From: Paraburkholderia megapolitana
GTDB taxonomy: Bacteria > Pseudomonadota > Gammaproteobacteria > Burkholderiales > Burkholderiaceae
Reading direction: 5' to 3'
Assembly: GCF_007556815.1 (NCBI RefSeq)
Contig: NZ_CP041745.1
Span: forward strand, 3,325,001-3,389,000
DNA length: 64,000 nucleotides
Positions 20,540 through 29,149 of this stretch are shown piece by piece; positions within the stretch are counted from its first letter, which is position 1; each line of letters begins with the position of its first letter. The notes under the pieces are model-generated. The model ran no database searches. It was not told the origin of the DNA and worked only from the letters and a program-made list of their open reading frames with translations. Made by a program: the position numbers and the translations under genes.

Positions 20540-22136
20540 GCCGCCTGCCCTCCACCGTGTCGCCGACCAGCGCGCAATCTGCGATTCGTGCGGTCAATGC
20601 ACGCAGGTCCGGCTCCAGCGCACGATCCTCATCGACGAACGGCGACTGCGCGCTCACGCTGTCGACGAAATCGCGCAGCGGCGCGGGGAGCGGCGTGCCG
20701 TTGCTGCGCAAACGCAGCTGTGCGGCCTGCACGGTCGCGAGCGTATGGGCGGCCGCGACCTGCTCGGTCAGCTCGAGGATGCGCAAACAATCGCGCGCGG
20801 CGATCGTACCCATGCTGACCTTGTCCTGGTTGTGTGCTTCGGTCGAACGCGAAAACACGCTCGCGGGCATCGTCAGTTTCAGTGCCTCGGCGGTCCATGC
20901 CGACGACGATATCTGCACGGCCTTGAAGCCGTGGTTGATCGGCGCACGCGCGGGCGCAGCACCCGTCAGGTTGCGCGGCAAGCCATTGTTGAACTTGTCG
21001 TCGACGAGCAGCGCGATCTGACGATCCATCAGGTCCGCGAGGTTGGCGACCGCCGTTTTCAGCGCATCCATCGCGAACGCGATATGACCGCCGTAGAAGT
21101 TGCCGCCGTGCAGCACGCGTTCGCCGTCGGGGTCGACCAGCGGATTGTCGTTCGCGCTGTTCAGTTCGTTCTCGATGTCGCGGCGCACCCATGACAGCGC
21201 GTCGCGCGCAACACCGATTACATGCGGCGCACAGCGGATCGAATAGCGGTCCTGCAGACGATGCCCAGGCGTATCGTCGCGGCCAGCGAGATCCGCCCGA
21301 ATCCACGCGGCGGCTTCCATCTGCCCCGCGTGCGGCTTCGCTTCGAATAACAGCGCATCGAAATGCGCGGCGCGGCCGTCGAGCGCGACCGTCGACAGCG
21401 CGGTGAGGCGCGCGGCAAGCCGCGTCAGATGTTCGGCGCGAACAAAGGCGAGACACGCGAGACCGGTCATCACTGCCGTGCCGTTCATCAGCGCAAGGCC
21501 CTCTTTCGGCGCCAGCGTGAGTGGCGTGAGACCGAGCGCGGCCCATACGCCAGCTGCGTCGCGCAATCCGCCTTTGAACAGCACGTCACGCTCGCCGACC
21601 AGCGCCGCAGCGACATACGACAGCGGCGTCAGGTCGCCGCTCGCACCGACCGACCCTTCGGATGGAATGCGCGGCAACACACGGTGGTTAATCAGATCGG
21701 CCAATCGTTCGAGCAACACGGGGCGCACACCCGACAAGCCATAGGCCAGCGAGTTAAGCCGCGCGACGATCACGGCGAGCGTCTGCGCGTCGTCGAGGTG
21801 CTGACCCATGCCGCAGCCGTGGTAGCGCGTGAGCTGCAATGGCAGCGCCTCGACGAGATGGGGCGGCACGTCGACGACGCACGCGTCGCCATAGCCTGTA
21901 TTCACGCCATAAACCGTCGCACCCGACGCGAGATACCGGCGCAGGAAGTCCGCGCCGCGCTCGATGCGCGCGCGCCACGTGGGGTCGCCGCTGAGCGCAA
22001 CGGGCACACGCCGCTGCGCGATCGCGACGACTTCTTCGATCGTCAGACGGCGGCCGCCGATCGTCACAACACGCGTCGCGTCGACCTGGGCAACGCTTGA
22101 GGCAAATCCGTCACCGGTCAGATCATGCTCCGCCAT
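20532..22136 (-). CDS. Aromatic amino acid ammonia-lyase (MIO enzyme; probable tyrosine ammonia-lyase)
   Basis: A 534-residue lyase of the HAL/PAL/TAL family. The self-forming MIO cofactor triad is A165-S166-G167 within GSVGASGDLTPLSY. Y76 lies in YGVNTGYG, the catalytic Tyr loop. The substrate-selecting position is in the block RYHGCG near 104-109, with His106. Histidine lyases carry Ser-His here and tyrosine lyases a His, so tyrosine is my favoured substrate, giving 4-coumarate as the aryl starter that ApeH loads. It overlaps apeJ by 14 bases and apeK by eight. Automatic labels often read histidine ammonia-lyase; no hut genes are nearby. Confidence 0.85.
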   Translation of the reverse strand: MAEHDLTGDGFASSVAQVDATRVVTIGGRRLTIEEVVAIAQRRVPVALSGDPTWRARIERGADFLRRYLASGATVYGVNTGYGDACVVDVPPHLVEALPLQLTRYHGCGMGQHLDDAQTLAVIVARLNSLAYGLSGVRPVLLERLADLINHRVLPRIPSEGSVGASGDLTPLSYVAAALVGERDVLFKGGLRDAAGVWAALGLTPLTLAPKEGLALMNGTAVMTGLACLAFVRAEHLTRLAARLTALSTVALDGRAAHFDALLFEAKPHAGQMEAAAWIRADLAGRDDTPGHRLQDRYSIRCAPHVIGVARDALSWVRRDIENELNSANDNPLVDPDGERVLHGGNFYGGHIAFAMDALKTAVANLADLMDRQIALLVDDKFNNGLPRNLTGAAPARAPINHGFKAVQISSSAWTAEALKLTMPASVFSRSTEAHNQDKVSMGTIAARDCLRILELTEQVAAAHTLATVQAAQLRLRSNGTPLPAPLRDFVDSVSAQSPFVDEDRALEPDLRALTARIADCALVGDTVEGRRHG

Positions 22137-24063
22137 TCGCCTCTCCGTTGCTGCGGTCCGAAAAAAATGCTTCTGTGGCGCGTTCCGCTGAAAGCGCCGT
22201 TGATGCGTGCCCTGAAGAAGATGCCTCTAACGCATGTTCCCTGGGAGGCACCTCCGGGGCTTGCTCCGAAGGACGCTCTCCTCGCGCGCGTCCGGACGGA
22301 CGTGCGCCAGGGGCAGGCGCCCAGAAATCGAAGAAGTTGAACCATTGGTAGGGTGCCTTGCGGCAATAGTGTTCGAGACGCGTCGCATAGCGTTGCGCCC
22401 ACGCGGCGATATGCTGCTTGCGCTCGCGGCGCGGCAGATCGATACGTTCGGCGAATGGCTCGAAATACAGCCGGTAGCGTTGGCCCGCGCCATCACGCTC
22501 CTTCAGGCAAAAGAACAGATAGACCGGACAACCGAGCGCGTGCGCAAGCACGTAAGGTCCCTGCGCAAACGGCGCGGTCGCGCCGAGAAACTGCGCGTCG
22601 GTCGTGCGGCCGGATTCGAGCGCCGGCACGCGATCGCCTACGATCACCAGTAGCTCGCCTGCATCGATGCGCTCCTGCATCATCATCGAGGTTTCCGGGC
22701 CGAAGTCGCGGACCTCGATCAGGCGCCGCGAAAACTCGCTGTTCGCGGACGCGAGCACGCGGTTGAAGCGCCGCGCGTGCTCGGTGTAGACGACGGCACT
22801 CACCTTGGCGTGCGCACCGCGCGCAGCGAGCGCGCGCGTCATTTCCAGGTTGCCGAGGTGGGCGCCGATCACGAGCGCGCCGCGGCCGCTCGCCACGAGC
22901 GAGTCGAACGCGCTGGAATCGTCGAATGCAGCGTCGGCAAGCTTCACATGGCCTGACCATGCAGCCAGCTTGTCGAGTCCCGAACGCGCGAACTCGAGCA
23001 TCTGCCGGTAGGCGCTGCGCCAACCGGGTCGTGGCGTGTCTAGATCCGGCGCGGCATGTTCGAGACGCGTGAAGTACTGGCGCGATGCGGCGCGCGCAGC
23101 ACGGCCCGTCAAGAGAAAATACCCGACGATGGGATGCAGCCACAACGCGGTGAAACGGATACCGAAGAGCCGACAGCTCAGGGCAAGCAGCCCCATACCG
23201 ATCGAGCTACCGCGCTCTGCAATACGCCACCATTGCTGCGTACCGGCGTGGGTATCGGTCTGAACAGCGGCCTGAACATCGGCTTGCGCTGCGACAGACT
23301 GTGCTGCGGCAGGCGCACGCCGCGGCATCACCTTGTGCGCAAGCAGCACTGGCAAACGCAACAACATGCCGGCGACGAGCCACGTATGGCTGCGACTGAT
23401 GCGCACGTTGTCCCACAGCACGTCGAAGTGCGATACACCGTCGGCGGCATAGGTCACGCGCGTCGGAATCGAATGGAACGCGACGCGGCGCCAGTGCAGC
23501 CGCACAAGAATCGCGATGTCGAAATCCATGCGAGTCGGCAGCGCGACGCTGTCGATCAACGCACACGCGATGTCGAGCGGGTACAGACGAAAGCCGCACA
23601 TCGAATCGCGAATCTCCAGCGACAGTGTTTCGATCCATACCCACACGTGCGTCGCATAACGACCGTACAGTCGCGCCTTCGGCACGCTCGCGTCGTACAC
23701 CGGGCGACCGAGAATCACGGTGGCCGGCGCGGCACGCGCGGCGTCGATGAAAAGCGGTACATCGGCGGCATCGTGCTGGCCATCGGCATCGATCTGCAAT
23801 GCGTGTGTGAAGCCGGCCGCGCGCGCGGCACGCAGGCCGGCCATCACCGCCGCACCCTTGCCGCCGTTCGCCGGCAAACGGAGTAGCGTCAACTGCGCCG
23901 GGTATTGCACGGCGAGCGCAAGCAACACCTCGCGAGTCGCATCGTCGCTGCCGTCGTCGACGACGAAGAACGGCAAACCGTGCACCGCGAGTCGCGCGAG
24001 CGTATCGCCGATCGCATCCTTATGGTTATAGATCGGGATGACGATGCAGGGAGCGAAGCTCAT
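22123..24063 (-). CDS. apeJ: Glycosyltransferase family 2 / lysophospholipid acyltransferase-like fusion ApeJ
   Basis: A two-domain protein of 646 residues from the ATG at 24063, which overlaps the apeH stop (ATGA). The first domain (about 1-230) is a GT-A fold: CIVIPIYNHKDAI, FFVVDDGSDD, and HALQIDADGQHDAADV with the DxD-type acidic motif. The second (about 300-590) resembles LpxL/HtrB-type acyltransferases, with IGAHLGNLEMTRALAARG and VGDRVP blocks. Together they probably attach sugar and lipid to the polyene to anchor it. The C-terminal tail of about 60 residues is Pro/Ala/Ser-rich and looks less conserved. Confidence 0.88.
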   Translation of the reverse strand: MSFAPCIVIPIYNHKDAIGDTLARLAVHGLPFFVVDDGSDDATREVLLALAVQYPAQLTLLRLPANGGKGAAVMAGLRAARAAGFTHALQIDADGQHDAADVPLFIDAARAAPATVILGRPVYDASVPKARLYGRYATHVWVWIETLSLEIRDSMCGFRLYPLDIACALIDSVALPTRMDFDIAILVRLHWRRVAFHSIPTRVTYAADGVSHFDVLWDNVRISRSHTWLVAGMLLRLPVLLAHKVMPRRAPAAAQSVAAQADVQAAVQTDTHAGTQQWWRIAERGSSIGMGLLALSCRLFGIRFTALWLHPIVGYFLLTGRAARAASRQYFTRLEHAAPDLDTPRPGWRSAYRQMLEFARSGLDKLAAWSGHVKLADAAFDDSSAFDSLVASGRGALVIGAHLGNLEMTRALAARGAHAKVSAVVYTEHARRFNRVLASANSEFSRRLIEVRDFGPETSMMMQERIDAGELLVIVGDRVPALESGRTTDAQFLGATAPFAQGPYVLAHALGCPVYLFFCLKERDGAGQRYRLYFEPFAERIDLPRRERKQHIAAWAQRYATRLEHYCRKAPYQWFNFFDFWAPAPGARPSGRARGERPSEQAPEVPPREHALEASSSGHASTALSAERATEAFFSDRSNGEANGGA

Positions 24064-25778
24064 ACCTGCTCCCGATAGACGATCACACCCGATGCGCAAT
24101 CGCGTTCGCCAAGCCGGTAACCGAACTGCACGCGACGGCGTGCGGCATCGTGTGCGAGCGTCAGATGCAATACCGCACCTGGTGGGACCGGAACGAGAAA
24201 TTTCAGACGATCGATCGAGGCGACTTCGCGCACGTTCGTGAAATGTTCCGACGCGAGCCGGATGGCCCAGTCGATCTGCACCACGCCTGGCAAGATAGGT
24301 AGGCCCGGAAAGTGGCCGTCGAAATGCACGAGACCCGGCGGCACACGCAACTCGTAGCGCAATGCGTCGCCGTCGCGTGTTTCGGCGAGGACTTCGGCGC
24401 CGTCCGCGCGGGCGTCGAATGCGGCCGCGACTGCCGCGGCCGGCAGCTTGCCGCGCGCGTCGAATGGCAGTGCCATCCGGAAACGCCAGTAGCGCGGCAG
24501 GGCGACCACGTCGAAGTACGCGGCCAGATAGCGGCGCAGGGTCTTCGCTAATGCGACGCGACCACCCGCGTGCAATGCGTCGCGGCCCGCAGCACTCAAT
24601 GCGACCAGTGCGCCAACCCGTTCGCGCGTCGCACCGGCAAGCGGTGTGATCGCGACCTGCGCGACGTGCGGATGCGCGGCGAGGCGCATCTCGAGCTCCG
24701 GTAGCGACACGCGCTTGCCATCGAGTTTGACCACGCGATCGAGCCGGCCCTGCAGCCGGAACCGGCCATCGGCATCGAGCGCAATCGCGTCGTCGGTACG
24801 GTGCCAACGGTCATGGCCCAGATGCGGTGAGCGCACGTTCAGCGCGCCGTCGTCAGCGCGCCTCACGTCGACGCCGAACACGGGTGTCCACGCCGCGCGC
24901 TCGTTCTGCCGGCGCCAGGCAATGCCGCCAGTTTCCGTGCTGCCATAGATTTCGATGGGCGCCGCGCCGAACGCGGCTGCATACACGAGCGCAGTCGCTT
25001 CATCGAGTGGGCCACCCGACGAGAAAAACGCGCGCGGCGCCGGAGCAAGCGCTGCGAACCCCTCGAGCTCGGGCCAGCGCGACAGTTGTGCGGGCGTCGA
25101 CACCACGAGTGCCGCCCCGACTTCCGCGAGCCGTGCCTGCAACTGCTGCGGATCGAGCGTCAACCCACGGTCGAACGCGTGGCCCGCCGCGAGTGGCCAC
25201 AGCACGCGAAACAATAGCCCGTAGATGTGGTGGTGCGGCACGCTCGCAAGCATCGCCGCGTCGCCCGCGAGCGCGCCCCACTCCGTTTCGAGGGTGCGCA
25301 CCTCGGCATCGAACTGGGCAAGCGTCTTGTGAATGGGCTTCGGTGTGCCGCTGCTGCCGGAGGTGAAGAGCGTCAACGGTGCCTGCGGGTCGATCGCCAG
25401 ACCCCTTGCCGATGCGCCCGGCGCGTCCGGCGCGTCCGGCGAAAACGACACAGCGCACAGCGCCGGCATGTCGGCGTCGGTAAGCACCGCATCGTACGCA
25501 TCGGCCAGATCGGCCAGATAGCCGGGTGTCGCGCTCGCGGGAATAACCGGCGTCTTGCCGCACGCAAAGAGCGCGAACAGCACACAGGCAAAATCGAACG
25601 GGTCGCCGATGCACAGCGCGACGCGCTGCGCGCTGTGCGTATGCAATATGGCAACCGCCGCAAGCGAACGTGCACGAAAGGCAGCATGGTCGCGCACCGC
25701 GGCGCCGTCCCAGCATACCGGCGTCGAAGGAGCACGCGCCGCGGGCGGCGCGCTCAACAGATCGTGCAACGCGATCAT
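24060..25778 (-). CDS. apeH: Fused acyl-ACP ligase and dehydratase (ApeH-ApeI)
   Basis: A 572-residue protein. Residues 1 to about 455 form an AMP-binding ligase: phosphate loop PLTLFTSGSSGTPKPIHKT, IEIYGSTETGGIAWR, and YRTDD-like WHRTDDAIALD. It is expected to load 4-coumarate or 4-hydroxybenzoate onto the ACPs. The C-terminal 110 residues are a hotdog dehydratase: HFDGHFPGLPILPGVVQIDWA is the ApeI signature. In enterobacterial clusters these are separate genes, so this is a fusion. ATG at 25778 overlaps the upstream stop (ATGA). A longer frame to 25958 reads through apeG and is rejected. Confidence 0.88.
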   Translation of the reverse strand: MIALHDLLSAPPAARAPSTPVCWDGAAVRDHAAFRARSLAAVAILHTHSAQRVALCIGDPFDFACVLFALFACGKTPVIPASATPGYLADLADAYDAVLTDADMPALCAVSFSPDAPDAPGASARGLAIDPQAPLTLFTSGSSGTPKPIHKTLAQFDAEVRTLETEWGALAGDAAMLASVPHHHIYGLLFRVLWPLAAGHAFDRGLTLDPQQLQARLAEVGAALVVSTPAQLSRWPELEGFAALAPAPRAFFSSGGPLDEATALVYAAAFGAAPIEIYGSTETGGIAWRRQNERAAWTPVFGVDVRRADDGALNVRSPHLGHDRWHRTDDAIALDADGRFRLQGRLDRVVKLDGKRVSLPELEMRLAAHPHVAQVAITPLAGATRERVGALVALSAAGRDALHAGGRVALAKTLRRYLAAYFDVVALPRYWRFRMALPFDARGKLPAAAVAAAFDARADGAEVLAETRDGDALRYELRVPPGLVHFDGHFPGLPILPGVVQIDWAIRLASEHFTNVREVASIDRLKFLVPVPPGAVLHLTLAHDAARRRVQFGYRLGERDCASGVIVYREQV

Positions 25779-26500
25779 GCGATCTCCGAGCGGGCGGCGC
25801 GTGGCAACACCACCAGATAGCGCCATGCGATCTCGCCGACCAGCAGCAACCCAATCAACCCATAGGAGATCGCGCCGTTGTACAGCGACCAGGCGTCGCG
25901 CGCCCAGTAGAGCCCGGTGTAGGCGGAGAACGCGCCATTCAGTACGAAGAACCCGCACCAGATCTGCGTAACGCGGCGTGTGTGATGCACGGCATGCTCG
26001 CTCAGGGCAGGTGTACGCAGGCGGGCGAATTTTTCTATCATCGACGGCCCGCGCACAAGTGTCGCGCCGAAAGCGACGAGCAGGCCGAGATTGACGAGCG
26101 AAGGGTAAAGACGCAGCAGCATCTCACTGTTGGTCGCGACGATCGCAGCCGACACAACGCTCAGCACACCGGCGACGCACCAGTCGATCGCCGTGAGCCG
26201 TCGCAGCGACGTGGCGACGCTACCCTTGCCGATCCAGCGCTGCAACCACAGCAGCACGAATAACATGCAGCCGATGTAGCGCGGCGCATCCCAGTGCCAC
26301 GCGCCCAGGATCAAGGCCGGATAGGCGAGCTTCAGCGCGACCTGCGCGATACCGCTCCAGACGCGCCCGCGTGCGGGCGCCGTTGCGGGCGCAACCGCGA
26401 GCGTGGCATGCCCGGCCTCGGGCGCCGGTCCGGTGGAGGGCGCTACGCGACCTGCCGCCTGGTGGTCCTGGCCCTGGGCGCGGGTGCGCATCGTCTGCAT
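25775..26500 (-). CDS. apeG: APE cluster integral membrane protein (COG4648 type)
   Basis: A 241-residue protein. After about 45 Pro/Ala-rich residues there are about six hydrophobic segments, with RVTQIWCGFFVLNGAFSAYTGLYW near the end. This pattern and its place between the ACP and the ligase match the conserved APE membrane protein of unknown function (ApeG). It overlaps the second ACP gene by one base and the ligase by four. The true start may be later than 26500, as the N-terminal stretch is weakly conserved-looking. Confidence 0.8.
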   Translation of the reverse strand: MQTMRTRAQGQDHQAAGRVAPSTGPAPEAGHATLAVAPATAPARGRVWSGIAQVALKLAYPALILGAWHWDAPRYIGCMLFVLLWLQRWIGKGSVATSLRRLTAIDWCVAGVLSVVSAAIVATNSEMLLRLYPSLVNLGLLVAFGATLVRGPSMIEKFARLRTPALSEHAVHHTRRVTQIWCGFFVLNGAFSAYTGLYWARDAWSLYNGAISYGLIGLLLVGEIAWRYLVVLPRAARSEIA

Positions 26501-26751
26501 CAGCCCTGCGCTGCGAGCAGCGATTCGACTGCGCGGATCACATCGCTGACCGTACGCACTGATTTGAACTCGTCCGGCTTGATGCGGCGACCGGTCATTT
26601 CCTGCAGCTTGATCGCGAGGTCGACTGCATCGATGCTGTCGAGATCGAGATCTTCGAACAGGTTTGCATCGGGCGTCACACGCTCTGGTTCGATCGCGAA
26701 GTTCTCGTTGAAGATGGCGCGAATACGCTCAAGAATCTCTGCATCGGTCAC
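26500..26751 (-). CDS. apeF: Acyl carrier protein ApeF
   Basis: An 83-residue ACP. The phosphopantetheine attachment Ser is in LDLDSIDAVDL, within an acidic four-helix pattern. It carries the growing polyene as a thioester. It is paired with the ACP gene just upstream, a feature of APE clusters, which use two ACPs. Confidence 0.92.
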   Translation of the reverse strand: MTDAEILERIRAIFNENFAIEPERVTPDANLFEDLDLDSIDAVDLAIKLQEMTGRRIKPDEFKSVRTVSDVIRAVESLLAAQG

Positions 26752-26754
26752 GAT

Positions 26755-27054
26755 TTACTCCCCTTTCCTGACTGCTTCGTCCGCTGCGTGTGCAGCGTCT
26801 CGCTGGCTGGCGACCAGCGCCGCAAGTGTGTTGATCGAACGGAAATGCTCTCGCGTGCGCTCGTCGTTCGCCGCGATCGTCAATTGATATTTCTTGCGCA
26901 GCACGATACCGATCTCGAGCGCATCAATCGAATCGAGACCGACACCGTCCGTGTCGAACAGCGGCGCATCGTCGTCGATGTCCGCCGGGCTCAGGTCTTC
27001 CAGATCGAGTGCCTCGATCAGAAGCTGCTTAATTTCCAGTTTTAAAGAATCCAT
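26755..27054 (-). CDS. apeE: Acyl carrier protein ApeE
   Basis: A 99-residue ACP with the carrier Ser in VGLDSIDALEIG. It begins 26 bases inside the acyltransferase gene and ends three bases before the second ACP. The C-terminus has an extra Ala/Asp-rich tail of about 15 residues compared with ApeF. Confidence 0.92.
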   Translation of the reverse strand: MDSLKLEIKQLLIEALDLEDLSPADIDDDAPLFDTDGVGLDSIDALEIGIVLRKKYQLTIAANDERTREHFRSINTLAALVASQRDAAHAADEAVRKGE

Positions 27055-27823
27055 AATCGAACAGGTGCCGGGTGATATGTGCTTCGATTGCGCTGGTCAC
27101 GGTGCGCGCGGCAAGCGCCGGCGCCGCGTCGCTTGCTGTCAGTTGCTCGATGCCGACCGGCTCGAGCACACTCACGCGCATCCGGAACGGACGCGGCGGC
27201 ACGTCGTACCAGCGCATCTGCCGCGTGAACGCAGGCGGATCGCAATCCATCAGCACCGGCAGGATTGGCACATCCGCCTTCAGCGCCATGTGCGCGAAGC
27301 CGCGCGAGAACGCGTGCAGACGGTTCGGCGCGGGACTGCGCGTGCCCTCGGGAAAGATGATCATCGTGTAGCCCGCTGCGATCTGACGCGAACCGGCTTC
27401 GACGAGTTCGACCGGATCGGCATTGCTGACATATTCGGCGGCACGCACGATACCCCAGAAGCACGGGTTTCCCCAATGCGCGTTTTTCACTACGCAGCAG
27501 GCCCTAGGGGTCAGCGACAGCAGCACCACCACGTCGAGATAGGTCGGGTGGTTCGCAACGACGATCGCCGGCCGGCGGTTGCGCAACGCAGCCCCACCCC
27601 GCACATCGAGTTCCATCACTCCGATCCATTGCAGCGCCGCAACGAGCGCGCGAAAAAACTGGTGGATCACCAACGTCACGATGCGCTGCCGCGACGCGCG
27701 ATGCGGCCAGAGCCACGCGATCGGAAACACGAGCAACGAGAACAGCAGCCCGCACACGCCGAATACGACGAAGCTCATACCGGTTGCAACCAGACGCCAG
27801 TAGTAGCCGATGCGGGTATTCAT
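27029..27823 (-). CDS. apeD: 1-acyl-glycerol-phosphate acyltransferase-like protein ApeD
   Basis: A PlsC-family acyltransferase of 264 residues from the ATG at 27823, which overlaps the apeC stop (ATGA). An N-terminal membrane segment (VATGMSFVVFGVCGLLFSLLVF) precedes the catalytic NHPTYLD (HxxxxD) and the substrate-binding FPEGTRS. It probably acylates a lipid carrier used to anchor the polyene. The longer frame to 27874 overlaps apeC and lacks a ribosome site. Confidence 0.87.
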   Translation of the reverse strand: MNTRIGYYWRLVATGMSFVVFGVCGLLFSLLVFPIAWLWPHRASRQRIVTLVIHQFFRALVAALQWIGVMELDVRGGAALRNRRPAIVVANHPTYLDVVVLLSLTPRACCVVKNAHWGNPCFWGIVRAAEYVSNADPVELVEAGSRQIAAGYTMIIFPEGTRSPAPNRLHAFSRGFAHMALKADVPILPVLMDCDPPAFTRQMRWYDVPPRPFRMRVSVLEPVGIEQLTASDAAPALAARTVTSAIEAHITRHLFDYGFFKTGN

Positions 27824-28539
27824 GCCGCCACTCCGTTCCAGCGCCACTGCCACCCCGCGCGCGGCCCGTGCCACGCGGTCGGCTCGCGGCGCTCCAGACA
27901 GCGCAGCACGGCTTCGCTCTGGGTAGGCAACGCAACAGATGCGAGCTCATCGGGCTGATCAGACTCATCGGCGCAAACCGTGCATTCGAGATGCCCGATA
28001 GCCTGGGAGTCCAGCAGAATCGCGAGCGCGCCGCCTTGCACTTCGTGTTCGACTGGACCGTAGATCGCATCAGCGGGCTCGTCCGCGTAAACGAGCAGCA
28101 CCGGGCCACATGGATCACCGGCATATTGCGCGTGCGCTTCTAGCAGCGCGTAGCCGAGCGTTTCGACACCCGCCGACAGCGCGCTGGCAGGCGCATGATC
28201 GCCGCGCGCAATACTGAATATGCCGGGCATCGCGTTAAGCACGGAGAGACTGAAGGCGGTTGGCGAGACGGGTTCGCCGGCCGTGAGTGCATGGAGAATA
28301 TCGGTGGTGCGCCGCAATTCGCCATGGCGGGACGCAAATACCACGCGTACCTCGCATTGCCGTGGCACGCAGTCGTGCGCCACTTTCAGCGCGGCGCGCG
28401 ACAGTGTGCTCAGACGACGCCTGACCATCGGTTCGATAAAGCCGATATCGGGAGCGACGGCTGCTGTCGCGGGCCAGGAAGACCAGCGAGCAACCGGAAT
28501 GGTCCAGTGCAGATCGGGCATGTCGGTGTTTGCGCGCAT
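27820..28539 (-). CDS. apeC: Ketosynthase-like chain-length factor ApeC
   Basis: A 239-residue protein related to the N-terminal half of ketosynthases (Ketoacyl-synt_2 type). The segment FSLSVLNAMPGIFSIARGDHAPASALSAG occupies the place of the active-site loop but has no Cys, as expected for a chain-length factor that pairs with ApeO. It is the first gene of the minus-strand operon, and its stop overlaps apeD. There is no strong ribosome site before ATG 28539. An in-frame ATG at 28521 is a possible alternative. Confidence 0.83.
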   Translation of the reverse strand: MRANTDMPDLHWTIPVARWSSWPATAAVAPDIGFIEPMVRRRLSTLSRAALKVAHDCVPRQCEVRVVFASRHGELRRTTDILHALTAGEPVSPTAFSLSVLNAMPGIFSIARGDHAPASALSAGVETLGYALLEAHAQYAGDPCGPVLLVYADEPADAIYGPVEHEVQGGALAILLDSQAIGHLECTVCADESDQPDELASVALPTQSEAVLRCLERREPTAWHGPRAGWQWRWNGVAA

Positions 28540-29149
28540 GAACGCTGCTGGCGCCTGACCGGAGGACGCCCGCTGTGGCGCAATGTGCGCGCACTCGCCA
28601 GGTCGTCACCGCCGGAGTCGATCCAGTCTTGTTCTCTTGTTTTATGGATTCAGTGAATTAACCGCACATGCCCCGTTTATTCAGGGCGGCGCGTTTCGCG
28701 TTTGGTCAGATTTCTATGTGTTCCCCGTAATGTGCCGAATCATAACGAATATTCGCCGGTAAATCAGCCTGAAAAAACGTATCTCTCTATATCCGTCTCG
28801 TTAGCGCGACGGAATGTCGACTGAATGTCAAAAGAGTGGCAAGCCGGTCAAAGAAGCATTGAAGCCTTAAACCTCTAACGCATGTCGGGCTTTAAGCGAG
28901 AGCCTTTCGATTACCCGACTACCGTCATGCCATACGCCGTTTCAATTCTTGACGCTTGAGTTTTGGCACAGTGCTAAAGCGACATCATTGCGTCGGCATG
29001 CCTGTGGAGCGGGCCGTCGGAAAATACCGCCGGGAAATAGCAACGGCCCCACAGGACTTGCACCTTGTGAGGCCGTTGATCTATTGATGTACTGATCTGG
29101 TGAAGCGTAGCTAGCTGTTGCCGTCGGACCGTTAGCGACCCGGAGGCGA
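28540..29149. other. Intergenic region upstream of the APE operon
   Basis: About 610 bases without a gene, clearly richer in A and T than the flanking genes. It should hold the promoter of the 15-17 gene minus-strand APE operon. Visible elements are a perfect palindrome CGAATATTCG at 28746-28755 and a long inverted repeat near 29041-29078 (separate entry). I could not place a convincing -35/-10 pair on the minus strand. Confidence 0.5.
29041..29078 (-). terminator. Inverted repeat downstream of the DUF4136 gene
   Basis: Arms CAACGGCC (29041-29048) and GGCCGTTG (29071-29078) pair perfectly, and the stem continues after one mismatch with ACA/TGT. It lies 72 bases past the stop of the minus-strand lipoprotein gene. 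There is no T run on either side, so it is a weak terminator or an mRNA 3' stabiliser. Confidence 0.4.

Noticed and set aside
29041..29078. Strong inverted repeat as a mobile-element end
   Set aside because: No transposase nearby and no target duplication seen; a transcript-end hairpin is simpler.
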